The notes beneath the pieces are model-generated. The model worked only from the letters and a program-made list of their open reading frames with translations. It was not told where the DNA came from and ran no database searches. A stretch of 64,000 bases of DNA. Origin: Caenispirillum salinarum_A. GTDB lineage: Bacteria; Pseudomonadota; Alphaproteobacteria; Rhodospirillales; Rhodospirillaceae. Location of the stretch: contig NZ_CP085224.1 of assembly GCF_044803115.1 (NCBI RefSeq), forward strand, positions 558,001-622,000, given 5' to 3'. Below, one piece after another: positions 25,583 to 33,917 of the stretch. Positions within the stretch are counted from its first letter, which is position 1. Each line of letters opens with the position of its first letter. Position numbers and translations under genes: made by a program.

Positions 25583-26686
25583 GTGCTCGATTTCCTTCGA
25601 CGCCTCGTCTGGAAACGACGGCAGCGGCTCGACGGTCTGATGCTGCCGTTGAAGCTGCGTACCTATCTCGTCCGCCTGATCCTGCTCTTGCTGGTGCTCG
25701 CCGGCCTGCATGTCGCTGCCATTGTGGTCTTCGAAGGGCTTACGCCATTCCAGGCCCTCTGGCTGACATTGACCACAATGACAACGGTCGGATACGGGGA
25801 CTATTCCGCCGAGACCGTCGCCGGGCGCCTCTCGACCATGATCCTGGTCTTTCTCGGGGGCATCTGGGTCGCCTTTCAGAGCGCGGCCACCTACTTCGAC
25901 TATCGGGCGGAGCGCCGGGAGCGGAAGCAGCGCGGACTCTGGAGATGGTGTATGAAAGACCACATTCTGCTGCTGAACGTCCCCAGTGAACGGACTGCCG
26001 AGTATCTGGGGCGGTTGTCCAGGGAATTCCGGGCAAGCCGCCGGTTCTCGCAGACACCGATCCAGATCGTCTGCATGTGTTTCGAGAATGGCCTTCCAGA
26101 CTCGCTGAGCACGCTGGGAGTGGTGCATCGCCAGGGTCAGCCGTGGGACCATGCTGCCCTGCAAGCCGCGACGGCAGACCAGGCCTCCACCATCGTGGTC
26201 CTCGCGGAGAGTGATTCCGATCCCGGAACCGACGGGCGGACGCTCGACATCGTGGACCGCCTGCGGGGCCTCGGCGCGAAGGGCAGGATCATTGCGGAAT
26301 GCGTGGACGACGTGAACCGGCCACGCCTGAAACGTTTCGGAGCCGACATCGTCGTCCGGCCCATGCGGGGCTATCCGGAGATGATCGTGCGTGCCTTGGC
26401 CGCGCCCGGGAGCGAGGCAATCCTGGAGAACCTGTTCACCAGCAGAGGACACGAATGCTGGAGATACGACGTCTCCGTCTCCGGCTGGTCGTGGACGGAC
26501 CTAGTGGCGACGCTGGTCCGCGAAGACATCGGGGTGCCGATCGCGTACCGATCCGAGGAGCAGGAGCTGATACTCAACCCAAGGCCCCACGAGTCCGTCA
26601 AGGCGGATAAGCTTTACGTCCTCGTGCGGGAAGGCAACGCCCGTCCCGACAACGATCTGAAAGCTCTGCTCCGGACGCCGCCTTGA
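25583..26686 (+). CDS. Potassium channel family protein with Rossmann regulatory domain
   Basis: A 367-residue, two-TM-type channel. TM1 (LILLLLVLAGLHVAAIVVF), then a pore helix with selectivity filter TTVGYGDYS, TM2 (LSTMILVFLGGIWVAF), then two TrkA-N/RCK-like cytoplasmic domains (DHILLLNVPSER; TIVVLAESD; ADIVVRPMRGYPE). It passes K+ across the inner membrane, gated by a bound ligand. The GTG at 25583 is preferred as the start because GAGGAG lies six bases upstream; an ATG at 25541 has no such site. Confidence 0.85.
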   Translation: MLDFLRRLVWKRRQRLDGLMLPLKLRTYLVRLILLLLVLAGLHVAAIVVFEGLTPFQALWLTLTTMTTVGYGDYSAETVAGRLSTMILVFLGGIWVAFQSAATYFDYRAERRERKQRGLWRWCMKDHILLLNVPSERTAEYLGRLSREFRASRRFSQTPIQIVCMCFENGLPDSLSTLGVVHRQGQPWDHAALQAATADQASTIVVLAESDSDPGTDGRTLDIVDRLRGLGAKGRIIAECVDDVNRPRLKRFGADIVVRPMRGYPEMIVRALAAPGSEAILENLFTSRGHECWRYDVSVSGWSWTDLVATLVREDIGVPIAYRSEEQELILNPRPHESVKADKLYVLVREGNARPDNDLKALLRTPP

Positions 26687-26729
26687 TCGCAGGCGAGCCT
26701 GCTGCCTGATAGAATGCCCCCGGCCCGCC

Positions 26730-28025
26730 TCAGGCGAAGGTGTCGGCCGTGATGCTGGCGTACCATCCCCGCGCGTCCTCGGCCTCCTTGCGACGGTACT
26801 CTTGCGTCGCGTCCAGGGGGCTGGAGCCGCTGGCCCCGTCGATGGCGCGGATGCCGCCGGTCTTCAGATCATAAACCGCGGCCACTGCGATCCCGTAATC
26901 GGGCGCAAGCAGACTGTAGCAGGCGTTGATGAAGGCCGCCGGGCCAAAGTCGCGGCCGGTCAGGCGCGCCGCCACCGCATGGGCGCAGACCTTTGCCGCT
27001 GAATTTCCGGCCGAGGCCGATTTCGGCAGGGCGGTGCGGGCGGCGTCGCCCAGGACATGAACGCCGGGATACCGGGTGGACTCGAACGTGGCCGGGTCCA
27101 CCGGACACCATCCCTCGGCATCCGCCAGGTCCGAGTCCGTGGCGATGCGTCCGGCCTGCTGCGGCGGGATCAGGTTGATGACGTCGCCGGTATGGGTTTC
27201 GAAGTCGGTGCGCAGGGTCAGGTCGTCGGGTTCCACGCCCGTCACCCAGCCGGCGGGCGTTGTGACGATGCGCTCGATCATGCCCGGATAGAGCGTGTCC
27301 CATCCTTGTTGGAACAGGTCCCCCTTGGGCATGGCCTGGGTCGCGTCCAGGATCAGGACCTTGGAGCGCGGCTTGGTTTGGCTCAGTTCGTGGGCGATGA
27401 GGCTGGCCCGCTCGAACGGGCCCGGGGGACAGCGGTAGGGCCCCGGCGGCACGGCGATGATGACGCGCCCCCCGTCTGGCATGTCCTCCAGTTGCGCGCG
27501 CAGCAGGCGGGTCTGGTCGCCGGCCTTCCAGGCGTGCGGCATGCGCCTGGCCGCGTCGGCGGTGTAGTTCTCGATGCCGTCGGTGACGAAGTCGATGCCG
27601 GGCGCCACCACCAGGATATCGGCCTGAAGAACGGTGCCGCCGGACAGCGTCACGGTCTTCGCGGCGGGATCGACCCGCTCTGCCTGGCGCGCGATGAAAT
27701 GGATGCCGTCGCGCAGCGCCCCGTCGCGACCGACGGTAATGGTCTCCATGCTGTTAATGCCGCCGATGACCGTGTTGCTGAAGGGGCAGGTGACGTAGGG
27801 TGCCGCAGGATCGACGAGGGTCACAGCAGTCCGCGGGGCCGCGCGTTTCAGATAGCGTGCGAAGGTCGCGCCGGCAAAGCCGCCGCCGACCACCACGACG
27901 CGGGCCTCGGCCGGTGCCTGCGCCCGAACGCCTGGCGCGGGCAGCACACCGGCGCTCAGTGCCAGGCCGGCGCCGGCGCCGGCGCCGGCGAGGAGGGTGA
28001 AGCGGCGGCGCGTCAGCTCAGTCAT
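26730..28025 (-). CDS. fccB: Flavocytochrome c sulfide dehydrogenase, flavoprotein subunit
   Basis: A 431-residue exported flavoprotein. A Tat signal starts TRRRFTLLAG; the FAD-binding motif VVVVGGGFAG is at 44-53; CPFSNTVIGG holds the redox Cys of the FCSD family, and a second Cys is in YRCPPGPFERA. The C-terminal FCSD flavin-binding domain ends near the stop. It should oxidise sulfide to sulfur or polysulfide in the periplasm and pass electrons to the small cytochrome encoded just upstream, whose gene overlaps this one by 8 bp. GAGGAGGAAGAGC precedes the ATG. An Ala-Gly run in the signal peptide is encoded by a GCCGGC microrepeat. Confidence 0.88.
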   Translation of the reverse strand: MTELTRRRFTLLAGAGAGAGLALSAGVLPAPGVRAQAPAEARVVVVGGGFAGATFARYLKRAAPRTAVTLVDPAAPYVTCPFSNTVIGGINSMETITVGRDGALRDGIHFIARQAERVDPAAKTVTLSGGTVLQADILVVAPGIDFVTDGIENYTADAARRMPHAWKAGDQTRLLRAQLEDMPDGGRVIIAVPPGPYRCPPGPFERASLIAHELSQTKPRSKVLILDATQAMPKGDLFQQGWDTLYPGMIERIVTTPAGWVTGVEPDDLTLRTDFETHTGDVINLIPPQQAGRIATDSDLADAEGWCPVDPATFESTRYPGVHVLGDAARTALPKSASAGNSAAKVCAHAVAARLTGRDFGPAAFINACYSLLAPDYGIAVAAVYDLKTGGIRAIDGASGSSPLDATQEYRRKEAEDARGWYASITADTFA

Positions 28026-28419
28026 GCTCTTCCTCCTCTCGCTCGGAACCTTCATGCTCTTCAAGCCTTTCATGCCGTTCGCGTCCGTCTTCGCCAGCGG
28101 CCGGGTGCTCGGCGGCGCGCCGGGCGGCAAAATGGTCGGCCAGCGCGGCGATCTCGGCGTCGGAAAAACCCTTGGCGATGAGCGCCATGAGGCGGTGCTC
28201 GCCCGGCTCCGCCACAAGTTCGCGCATCTCCTCGGCGAACTCCTCCGGCGAGCGGATCTCGTCCAGCCCCTCGATTCCACCGGGGGCATGGCACAGGGCG
28301 CAGAGCGCCGCCAGCGTTTCGGCCGATCGCTGCGCGGGGCCCGCATCCTGGGCGGCTGCCGGTCCGGCGGTCGAGAGCGCCAGGAGGCCGGTGAGTATCA
28401 GAGTGGACCTGTGGGACAT
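28018..28419 (-). CDS. Small c-type cytochrome, probable FccB partner
   Basis: A 133-residue exported protein. A signal peptide ends at about residue 24 (AAAQDA). There is one heme motif, CALCH at 40-44, and a distal Met candidate (HRLMALIAKGFSD). The C-terminal 30 residues are a charged tail of Glu, His and Arg, unusual for FccA, which normally has one or two heme domains and no such tail. Overlap with fccB and promoter position make it the electron acceptor of the sulfide dehydrogenase. The tail might bind metal (speculative). Confidence 0.85.
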   Translation of the reverse strand: MSHRSTLILTGLLALSTAGPAAAQDAGPAQRSAETLAALCALCHAPGGIEGLDEIRSPEEFAEEMRELVAEPGEHRLMALIAKGFSDAEIAALADHFAARRAAEHPAAGEDGRERHERLEEHEGSEREEEEHD

Positions 28420-28612
28420 GGCTCCCGCTCCCTGTCGCGTGCAATGTCAGTCGCTTAAGAACCACAACATTTGCAAGGTCTTGTTGTTCCGTTGCGAAAT
28501 GCCGCCGCCGCTCAGATGGGCGGGCCGCCGAGGGTCAGCGGCGCACGGGCGGGCCGGCGGTGGCTGAACGCGGGCGCGCTCCAGAAGGACGAAGGCGGAT
28601 GCCGCGAGCGGC

Positions 28613-29797
28613 CTACCGCCGCTCCTCCAGCGTCCACGGGTTGTCGGTGACCGGCACGGCGCCGTCCTCCGTCACGCGCACGGTGTCGCTGCAGCCGATG
28701 CCCCATGCGCCCGGGATGCGCAGGCACAGCGGCAGATGGAAAACCATGCCGGGCGTGAAGACCCGGTCCTGGCCCCGCGCGATGTAGCCGGACCCCTCCA
28801 CCCACGACGGCGGGAACTGCGCGCCGACGGCATATCCGAAGACGCCGGAAAAGAAGACGTCGTCCACCAGCGGCGCCAGGGCCTCCTCGGCGACGCGGGC
28901 GGCGGCGTCGAATTTGGCGCCGGGACGGATGGCAACGAGCAGGGCGTCATACATGCGGCGGATGGTGTCGAAGACCTCCACCATGCGGGGCGTCGGCGTC
29001 CCCGCGACCACGGTCCGCATCATGGGGGCCGTGTACCGCTGCCAGGCGGCGCCCAACTCGATGAACACCGGGTCGCCGTCCTCGATCCGGTGGCGGTGGT
29101 GGTTGACGTGGATGATGCTGCTGCGCCGCCCGGTGGTGACGATGGGCTGCATGCTCATGAACTCGCTGCCGGACCCGTACAGCGCCTGCGCGCCCGCCGC
29201 CGCGACCGCGCTGTCGGTGACGCCGGCCCGCGCGGCGTCCGCCGCCGCGGCGATGCACAGGCCGGTGATGCGGGCGCTGTGCTCCAGGAACGACAGCTCC
29301 AGCGGCGACTTGACGATGCGCACGCCGGCCATCAGGCCGGCGGCATCCTGGAAGTCGTGCCGCGGCAGCCGCGCCTTCAGCCCGTCGAGCACGCCGGGCC
29401 GCAGGGCCGCCTGCCAGGGATCAATCCCGATTCGCCGGCCGGCCCGCATCAGCGCGTCGGCCAGGGGGTCGAGCACCTCGGCGATGCTCTCCCAGCGGTA
29501 GCCGGTCACGTCCTCGAGCCGGGTGCAGGCGACGGCCGGACCGGTCTCGATGGAAGGGACCTGCAGCATCAGCCGGCCCGGCGCGAAGACCAGAACCGTG
29601 TGCACCGACACCTCGAACGTGCTGTAGCCGGTGAGGTAGTAGATATCGGCCGGCGAGGCGAGCAGCAACGCCTCCAGCCCCGCGGCCTCCATCGCGGCCG
29701 CGACGGCCTCATGGCGACGGCGGATCTCCTCGTCGGGAAGCGCGCATTCCGAACCGGCCAGCGGATGCAGCCGGCGACGATAGTCGTGATGGTCCAT
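28613..29797 (-). CDS. M24 (pita-bread fold) hydrolase lacking usual metal ligands
   Basis: A 394-residue protein with an N-terminal creatinase domain (SPADIYYLTGYSTFE) and a C-terminal M24 domain. The usual metal-binding aspartates are absent: the strand reads FIELGAAWQRYTAPMMRTV where aminopeptidase P would have two Asp. The GYAVGAQFPPSW segment resembles ectoine-hydrolase/creatinase-like members rather than prolidases. So C-N hydrolysis of a small compound, such as ectoine or creatine, is more likely than peptide cleavage (inference). The start at 29797 follows GGCGAGG. Confidence 0.75.
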   Translation of the reverse strand: MDHHDYRRRLHPLAGSECALPDEEIRRRHEAVAAAMEAAGLEALLLASPADIYYLTGYSTFEVSVHTVLVFAPGRLMLQVPSIETGPAVACTRLEDVTGYRWESIAEVLDPLADALMRAGRRIGIDPWQAALRPGVLDGLKARLPRHDFQDAAGLMAGVRIVKSPLELSFLEHSARITGLCIAAAADAARAGVTDSAVAAAGAQALYGSGSEFMSMQPIVTTGRRSSIIHVNHHRHRIEDGDPVFIELGAAWQRYTAPMMRTVVAGTPTPRMVEVFDTIRRMYDALLVAIRPGAKFDAAARVAEEALAPLVDDVFFSGVFGYAVGAQFPPSWVEGSGYIARGQDRVFTPGMVFHLPLCLRIPGAWGIGCSDTVRVTEDGAVPVTDNPWTLEERR

Positions 29798-30017
29798 CAG
29801 GGGCCTCGCCGTGCCATGACGCCGATGACCGGCCACGCCGGCCGCAGATGACCATCATGCCACGCCGGACCCGCCTTGTCCGCTTGAGGCCGCGGCCGTC
29901 TTCGTGTTCGGCCGCCCCCGGACGGTCCCGCCGGCGTGCGGCTGGCATGTCCCGGAACCGGCCCTTTGCACAGGAAAAGGGGAGTGACGGCGGCGGTATC
30001 GGGAAAAGCGCGTTTCG

Positions 30018-30059
30018 GTGAAGCCGTTCACAGTGGGCGGGGCGGGGCGTCGGTAGGGT
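30018..30059 (+). promoter_or_regulatory. Palindromic activator site and -10 for the curlin-like gene at 30125
   Basis: GTGAAGCCGTTCAC at 30018-30031 and TAGGGT at 30054-30059. The centres are exactly 32 bp apart, as in class II CRP-type promoters. It is one of six sites of this design in the window. The transcript leader shared with the paralog at 42413 starts just downstream. Confidence 0.7.
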
Positions 30060-30124
30060 GAGGTCATGGATCGAGGGCAACGGGCCCGGGATCGATCCAG
30101 ACCCCGAACCCAAGGAGACGAACC

Positions 30125-30598
30125 ATGACCCTTCGCCGCACCTTCCTCGCCGCCATCGCCACCTCCGTCCTCTTCGCCGGTCCGGCGCTGGCGGACGGCC
30201 TCCACAAGGGCGGGCTGCCGCTGGTGTCCAACACCAACACGGTGCAGATGCAGAACACCGCCGCCGGCATCGGCAACCATGCCCATCAGGCGGCCCAGGT
30301 TACCCAGCAGGGCCCCATGACGGGCTGGAGCCACGGCGCGGCCTCGTCCTACAAGAGCCCCTACAAGGGCAAGGTGTCGCCCTACCCCGGCAAGGCGTAC
30401 ACGCCGACGGTCAACGTCAACACCACCGTCGGGACCAACGTCGCCGCAGGCATCGGCAACACCGCCAACCAGTTCCTGGGCGTCAGCCAGCAGGGCAGCC
30501 CGGGGGTGACCTCCGGCTTCAACGCGGTCGATGCCTCCAACCTGGCGGCGGGCCTGTTCAACAAGGCGGACCAGCAGGTTCTCGTGAACCAGCAGTAA
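30125..30598 (+). CDS. Secreted curlin-like repeat protein
   Basis: A 157-residue exported protein with a signal peptide ending at about residue 23 (GPALADG). Three repeats follow, of form N-x-A-A-G-I-G-N-x-A-x-Q-x3-V-x-Q-Q: NTAAGIGNHAHQ at about 43, NVAAGIGNTANQ at about 107, and a diverged NLAAGLFNKADQQ at about 138. The spacing of Gln, Gly, Asn and Ala resembles CsgA/HfaA curlin repeats, so a self-assembling surface fibre subunit is proposed; this is inference, supported by the nearby CsgG-like channel. The closest relative is at 42000-42413, including the 60-bp leader. AAGGAGACG precedes the ATG; a strong terminator follows. Confidence 0.8.
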   Translation: MTLRRTFLAAIATSVLFAGPALADGLHKGGLPLVSNTNTVQMQNTAAGIGNHAHQAAQVTQQGPMTGWSHGAASSYKSPYKGKVSPYPGKAYTPTVNVNTTVGTNVAAGIGNTANQFLGVSQQGSPGVTSGFNAVDASNLAAGLFNKADQQVLVNQQ

Positions 30599-30655
30599 GC
30601 CTGCTTCGCACACCACCACGCTTGCTCATGCAGTCTCTCTCGTCTGGATACCTTG

Positions 30656-30687
30656 GCCCCGGCCGTGCATCGGCCGGGGCTTTTTTT
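30656..30687 (+). terminator. Rho-independent terminator
   Basis: Perfect 10-bp stem GCCCCGGCCG with a 5-base loop, followed by seven T. Ends transcription of the curlin-like gene. Confidence 0.95.
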
Positions 30688-30709
30688 GTCGGCGCGACCG
30701 GCGGGCGGA

Positions 30710-30751
30710 GTGGACCGGTTCACAGTGCGGTCCCGCCGCCGGCGCTAGCCT
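30710..30751 (+). promoter_or_regulatory. Palindromic activator site and -10 for the gene at 30784
   Basis: GTGGACCGGTTCAC at 30710-30723 and TAGCCT at 30746-30751, centres 32 bp apart. Confidence 0.7.
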
Positions 30752-30783
30752 GGGTCATCCCCGTTGATGCAAGGAGACCGCTC

Positions 30784-31395
30784 ATGATCCGCTTTTCCCG
30801 TGTCCGCTCCCGCTCCCGCTTCCGGGTCCGGCCCGCGCTGGCCCTGGCCGTCGGTATCGCCGCATTGCCAGCCGGCGCCCTGGCACAGGAGGCCGGCGGC
30901 GTGGGCCTCTTCGTGCCGCCGGAGGCCGGTGCCATGGCGGTGGCCGGTGCCCTGGCCGCGCCCATGGCGCCGCCGCCGGTGGCCGCCCCCGTCGTGCGCC
31001 CGACGAACGTCGCTGCCGCCAATCCCGCCCGCCTGCGCGAGGGCGCGAACCGTCAGGCGGTGGCCTTGATCCGCGGCGACGGCGGCTATCTCGACGGCTT
31101 CTTCCGCGGCGAGCCTGTGGCACCCAGCCGCCAGCCGCCGCCGGAGCCCTTCGTGCCCAATTTCTTCACCTTCATCGACGCGCCCTTCATCGTGAACACC
31201 TTCGATAGCGACATCACCGTGGAACTGGCGACGGGCATCGTGGAAGGGGAGGACGGCGACGGGGGCGAGATCAAGGCGCAGGCGGGCGTGGCCCCCGAAC
31301 TGGACGCCCTGTTCCTGTCCAACCAGAACAGCATCGTCAACGTGGCCGTCGGCAACAACAACACCGCGACGCAGCAGGTCACCATCACCGAGTGA
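30784..31395 (+). CDS. Secreted protein with a C-terminal curlin-like repeat
   Basis: A 203-residue exported protein. An Arg-rich n-region and hydrophobic core end at GALAQEA (about 35). An Ala/Pro-rich stretch follows, then a central region (FTFIDAPFIVNTFDSDITVEL). The C-terminus is one curlin-like unit, NSIVNVAVGNNNTATQQVTI. It could be a minor or nucleator fibre subunit (inference). AAGGAGACCGCTC precedes the ATG. It is convergent with the channel operon; a shared bidirectional terminator lies between them. Confidence 0.75.
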   Translation: MIRFSRVRSRSRFRVRPALALAVGIAALPAGALAQEAGGVGLFVPPEAGAMAVAGALAAPMAPPPVAAPVVRPTNVAAANPARLREGANRQAVALIRGDGGYLDGFFRGEPVAPSRQPPPEPFVPNFFTFIDAPFIVNTFDSDITVELATGIVEGEDGDGGEIKAQAGVAPELDALFLSNQNSIVNVAVGNNNTATQQVTITE

Positions 31396-31415
31396 CCGTG
31401 CGGCAGCGAAAGAAA

Positions 31416-31446
31416 ACCGCCCGCGACACCGACGGTCGCGGGCGGT
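31416..31446. terminator. Bidirectional terminator between convergent genes
   Basis: Perfect 12-bp stem ACCGCCCGCGAC with a 7-base loop, A-rich on the left and GTTT on the right. It can serve both the gene ending at 31395 and the one ending at 31466. Confidence 0.85.
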
Positions 31447-31465
31447 GTTTCGTCGGGTGCAAAAC

Positions 31466-31801
31466 TCACTTCAGCGGCTGCACCAGGCACAGGCTGTCGG
31501 GCTGGGGCAGCAGGGTCATGGTGCCGCCGGAGACGCTGGACTGGAAGCTCAGCGACCGCACCTGGTTGGGAATGCCGACGGAGCGGACGGACAGGTTCGT
31601 CACCTCCATCACCTTGCGGCCGTCCTGCCAGCAGGTGACGCGGACGTTCTCGTCGGCGGGAATGACCAGCACGCCGCCGGGCACGGGCGCGGCCTCGGCC
31701 GGGACGGGCTCCGGCGGCTGTTCGATGCCGGCCAGGGCGGACGAGGCGGTCGCGGCCAGAAGGGCGGCCGCCAGCACGGACAGGTGGCGGATGGTTCGCA
31801 T
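31466..31801 (-). CDS. Small secreted protein in the CsgG-like operon
   Basis: A 111-residue exported protein. A signal peptide ends near residue 24 (SSALAG), a short Pro-rich stretch follows, then a beta-rich domain with two Cys (VRVTCWQDGRKVMEV and DSLCLVQPLK) that could form a disulfide. No family recognised. It is the last gene of the operon 33777-31466, 28 bp after the channel gene, so it may assist secretion or assembly of the curlin-like subunits, as CsgE, CsgF or CsgH do in other systems (inference). ATG 31801 is supported by GGAG; a GTG lies 9 bp upstream. Confidence 0.65.
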   Translation of the reverse strand: MRTIRHLSVLAAALLAATASSALAGIEQPPEPVPAEAAPVPGGVLVIPADENVRVTCWQDGRKVMEVTNLSVRSVGIPNQVRSLSFQSSVSGGTMTLLPQPDSLCLVQPLK

Positions 31802-31829
31802 GGCTCTCACTCCACTGTTCGAAGCGGCG

Positions 31830-33413
31830 TTATCCGCCGGTGACGGTTATCGGCATGGTCCGGGCCCGCACGGGGGAGCCCGAGGCGGTTCGGAAGGCGT
31901 CGACGATGGCATCCACCGTGGCGCCGGGAATGGGCTGCAGATCCTCGGCCTTCAGGGCATCGGGCAGCGCGACGCCGGCTTCCTGCTCGGCGGCGATGCA
32001 GGCGATGGTCTCCCGGCTGCCCGGCTGGTCCATGCGGATGACGAAGGGCTTTTCCGCCGACCCGGGCGGAATGGTCACCCGCTGTCCGGCCTGCACGAAG
32101 GCATCAGGCTGGAAGCGGTTGGGGAAGATGCGGGCCACGGCGCCGGAGGCATCGGCGTAGTAGCAGTAGAGGAACCCGGCCTCGGTCAGCCGGGCGGAGA
32201 CCTCCATCGTCTCGCCGGTACGGTAGCGCGGGGCGGGGCCCCGGTTGCTGTCCAGCACCACGTCGGGCCCGGCCGAGGCCGGCGGCGGAGCAGGCGCGGT
32301 CACGGGCGCCGGAGGCGGCGCGGCGGCTGCGGTGGCGACGGCGACGGTGCCGCCGGTCGCCTGGGGCAGGCTGAGCATCCGCAGATAGGTGTCGAAGTCG
32401 ACGGTGCCCGAGGGGATCAGGTCGTTTGCTGCCTGGAAGCGTCCCAGCGCATCCCGCGTCGCCTGGTCCAGCGTGCCGCCGCCGACGGGGACGGCGTAGC
32501 CGGCGCCGGACAGCACCCGCTGGGCGAACACCACCCGGTCGGAGGGACCCATGCCGTCGTACCACGACCGTGCCTGCGCCATGTAGGCGGGATTGGTCGA
32601 CTCGATGCCCAGGCACTGCCAGTAGGGCACCTGCGTCAACTTGCCCAGGACCTCGATGGTGCTCAGTTCGATCAGCGTGCGCAGGGCCTGGTGCATCCCT
32701 TCCGAGCGGTTGAAGGACAGGCTGAAGGACAGGCCCGCTTTCTGGATTTCCCCGCCGGCACTGGCTCCCTGGCCGGAGGAGACCACGGCGATGGAGTTGC
32801 TGGTGGACGTGCCGGGCAGGATGCGCCGGGTCACCAGTTCGCCGATGCTCAGGTCGATGGAGATGACCGAGACGATCTGGTCCTGCGACACGCCCAGGTC
32901 CAGCGACGGCAGGGAGAGGCCGGCGCTGGCAGCGTCGGCGATGACGTTCTCGTCCAACTGGGTGACGGCGCCGCGCACGTAGTACGACGGCGCGCGGAAC
33001 TCCGGCCGGATGCCGATGAGGGAGTGCAGGGCGTTGACGCTGTCCATCCCCGGCTCGAAGTCCACGAAGTCGAAGGCACCGCTGCGGTCGGACATGCGCG
33101 AGACTGCGGTGATCAGCATGTCCTTCGTGCCGCCGAGCAGCCGCCCGGTGGCGTCGGGAATGCCGTTGCTGGTGATGTAGATGTCGCGCTTGCCCTGGGT
33201 CCACAGCAACTCGTCCATGCAGCGCAGGGACTCGGTGAAGCTGGAGATGGTGCGCGTGGGCGCGGTGCTCGGCTGGCGGATGACGCTGGCCTGTTCGGGC
33301 GGGGTCATGCAGCCGCCGGCCAGAAGCGCGACGGCGGCGGCGCCGGCCAGGCGGGCGGTGCGGACGGTCGCCGGGCGGCGGCGTGGACGAGACGGCGGGT
33401 TGATGCGGCTCAT
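31830..33413 (-). CDS. CsgG-like outer-membrane lipoprotein channel with DUF4384
   Basis: A 527-residue lipoprotein with lipobox LLAGGC (Cys35). Residues about 60-290 match the CsgG/HfaB family: an N-terminal KDMLITAVSRMS motif, then YYVRGAVTQLDENV, the membrane-spanning strands (VISVISIDLSIGELVTRRIL) and the C-terminal helix (LRTLIELSTIEVLGKLTQVPYW). CsgG forms a nonameric pore that exports curli subunits. A peptidoglycan-binding-like helical motif follows (about 325-365), then a Pro/Ala linker and a DUF4384 domain (about 405-500, with YRTGETMEVSARLTEAGFLY). These additions are absent from E. coli CsgG. AAGGAGCGCC precedes the ATG. Middle gene of a three-gene operon behind the palindromic promoter at 33842. 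Confidence 0.8.
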   Translation of the reverse strand: MSRINPPSRPRRRPATVRTARLAGAAAVALLAGGCMTPPEQASVIRQPSTAPTRTISSFTESLRCMDELLWTQGKRDIYITSNGIPDATGRLLGGTKDMLITAVSRMSDRSGAFDFVDFEPGMDSVNALHSLIGIRPEFRAPSYYVRGAVTQLDENVIADAASAGLSLPSLDLGVSQDQIVSVISIDLSIGELVTRRILPGTSTSNSIAVVSSGQGASAGGEIQKAGLSFSLSFNRSEGMHQALRTLIELSTIEVLGKLTQVPYWQCLGIESTNPAYMAQARSWYDGMGPSDRVVFAQRVLSGAGYAVPVGGGTLDQATRDALGRFQAANDLIPSGTVDFDTYLRMLSLPQATGGTVAVATAAAAPPPAPVTAPAPPPASAGPDVVLDSNRGPAPRYRTGETMEVSARLTEAGFLYCYYADASGAVARIFPNRFQPDAFVQAGQRVTIPPGSAEKPFVIRMDQPGSRETIACIAAEQEAGVALPDALKAEDLQPIPGATVDAIVDAFRTASGSPVRARTMPITVTGG

Positions 33414-33444
33414 GGCGGCGCTCCTTCGACGGCGGGGGCTGCGG

Positions 33445-33777
33445 TCAACGCCGGGGATCGGCGGCGCCGGCGGCACGAGGGTCCTGCGTCAGGCCGAAGA
33501 TGTCCGCCGACATGCCCAGCGCCCGGTCGGCTGCGCGGCCGGCGCGCTCGTCCCGGTCCGCTGGCGCCCGGTCGCGTGCGGCCATGCCGAAGAACAGGGT
33601 CTCCATGGACACCCTTGCGCCGCCCCGCCTGGATGGGGCCTGGGCGCCGACCATGGCGGCCGGGGCGAGGGCGATACCGCCAGTGTGCAGGTCGGCCGCC
33701 CGCACCGGCGCGGATGGCAGGGTCGCGGCAAGGGAGCCCAGGATCAGGCCGGCGGCCAGAATGCGGCGGTGGGTCAT
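33445..33777 (-). CDS. Small secreted protein, first gene of the CsgG-like operon
   Basis: A 110-residue exported protein with a clear signal peptide (ILAAGLILGSLAATLPSAPVRAAD). The mature 85 residues are Ala/Arg/Asp-rich without recognisable domain. CAGGAGACG precedes the ATG. It is transcribed directly behind one of the palindromic activator sites and lies 31 bp before the channel gene. Function unknown; an accessory assembly factor is possible. Confidence 0.65.
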   Translation of the reverse strand: MTHRRILAAGLILGSLAATLPSAPVRAADLHTGGIALAPAAMVGAQAPSRRGGARVSMETLFFGMAARDRAPADRDERAGRAADRALGMSADIFGLTQDPRAAGAADPRR

Positions 33778-33841
33778 GGGACGTCTCCTGCGTCGGGTGG
33801 CGGAAGAGGGCGGGGCCGCTGCCTCGCCGTCCATGCCCTTG

Positions 33842-33883
33842 ACGCTAGCGCCGGCCGTCTCCGGCCGCTGTGAACCGGTTCAC
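33842..33883 (-). promoter_or_regulatory. Palindromic activator site and -10 for the CsgG-like operon
   Basis: A perfect palindrome GTGAACCGGTTCAC at 33870-33883, extended by a T to TGTGA on the left, with TAGCGT (minus strand, 33847-33842) centred 32 bp downstream. Confidence 0.75.
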
Positions 33884-33917
33884 CCGTCTGCCGCGGCGGG
33901 CCCCCTGCCCCAATCCG

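Noticed and set aside
27963..27992. GCCGGC microrepeat
   Set aside because: Encodes an Ala-Gly run in a Tat signal peptide; no separate element.
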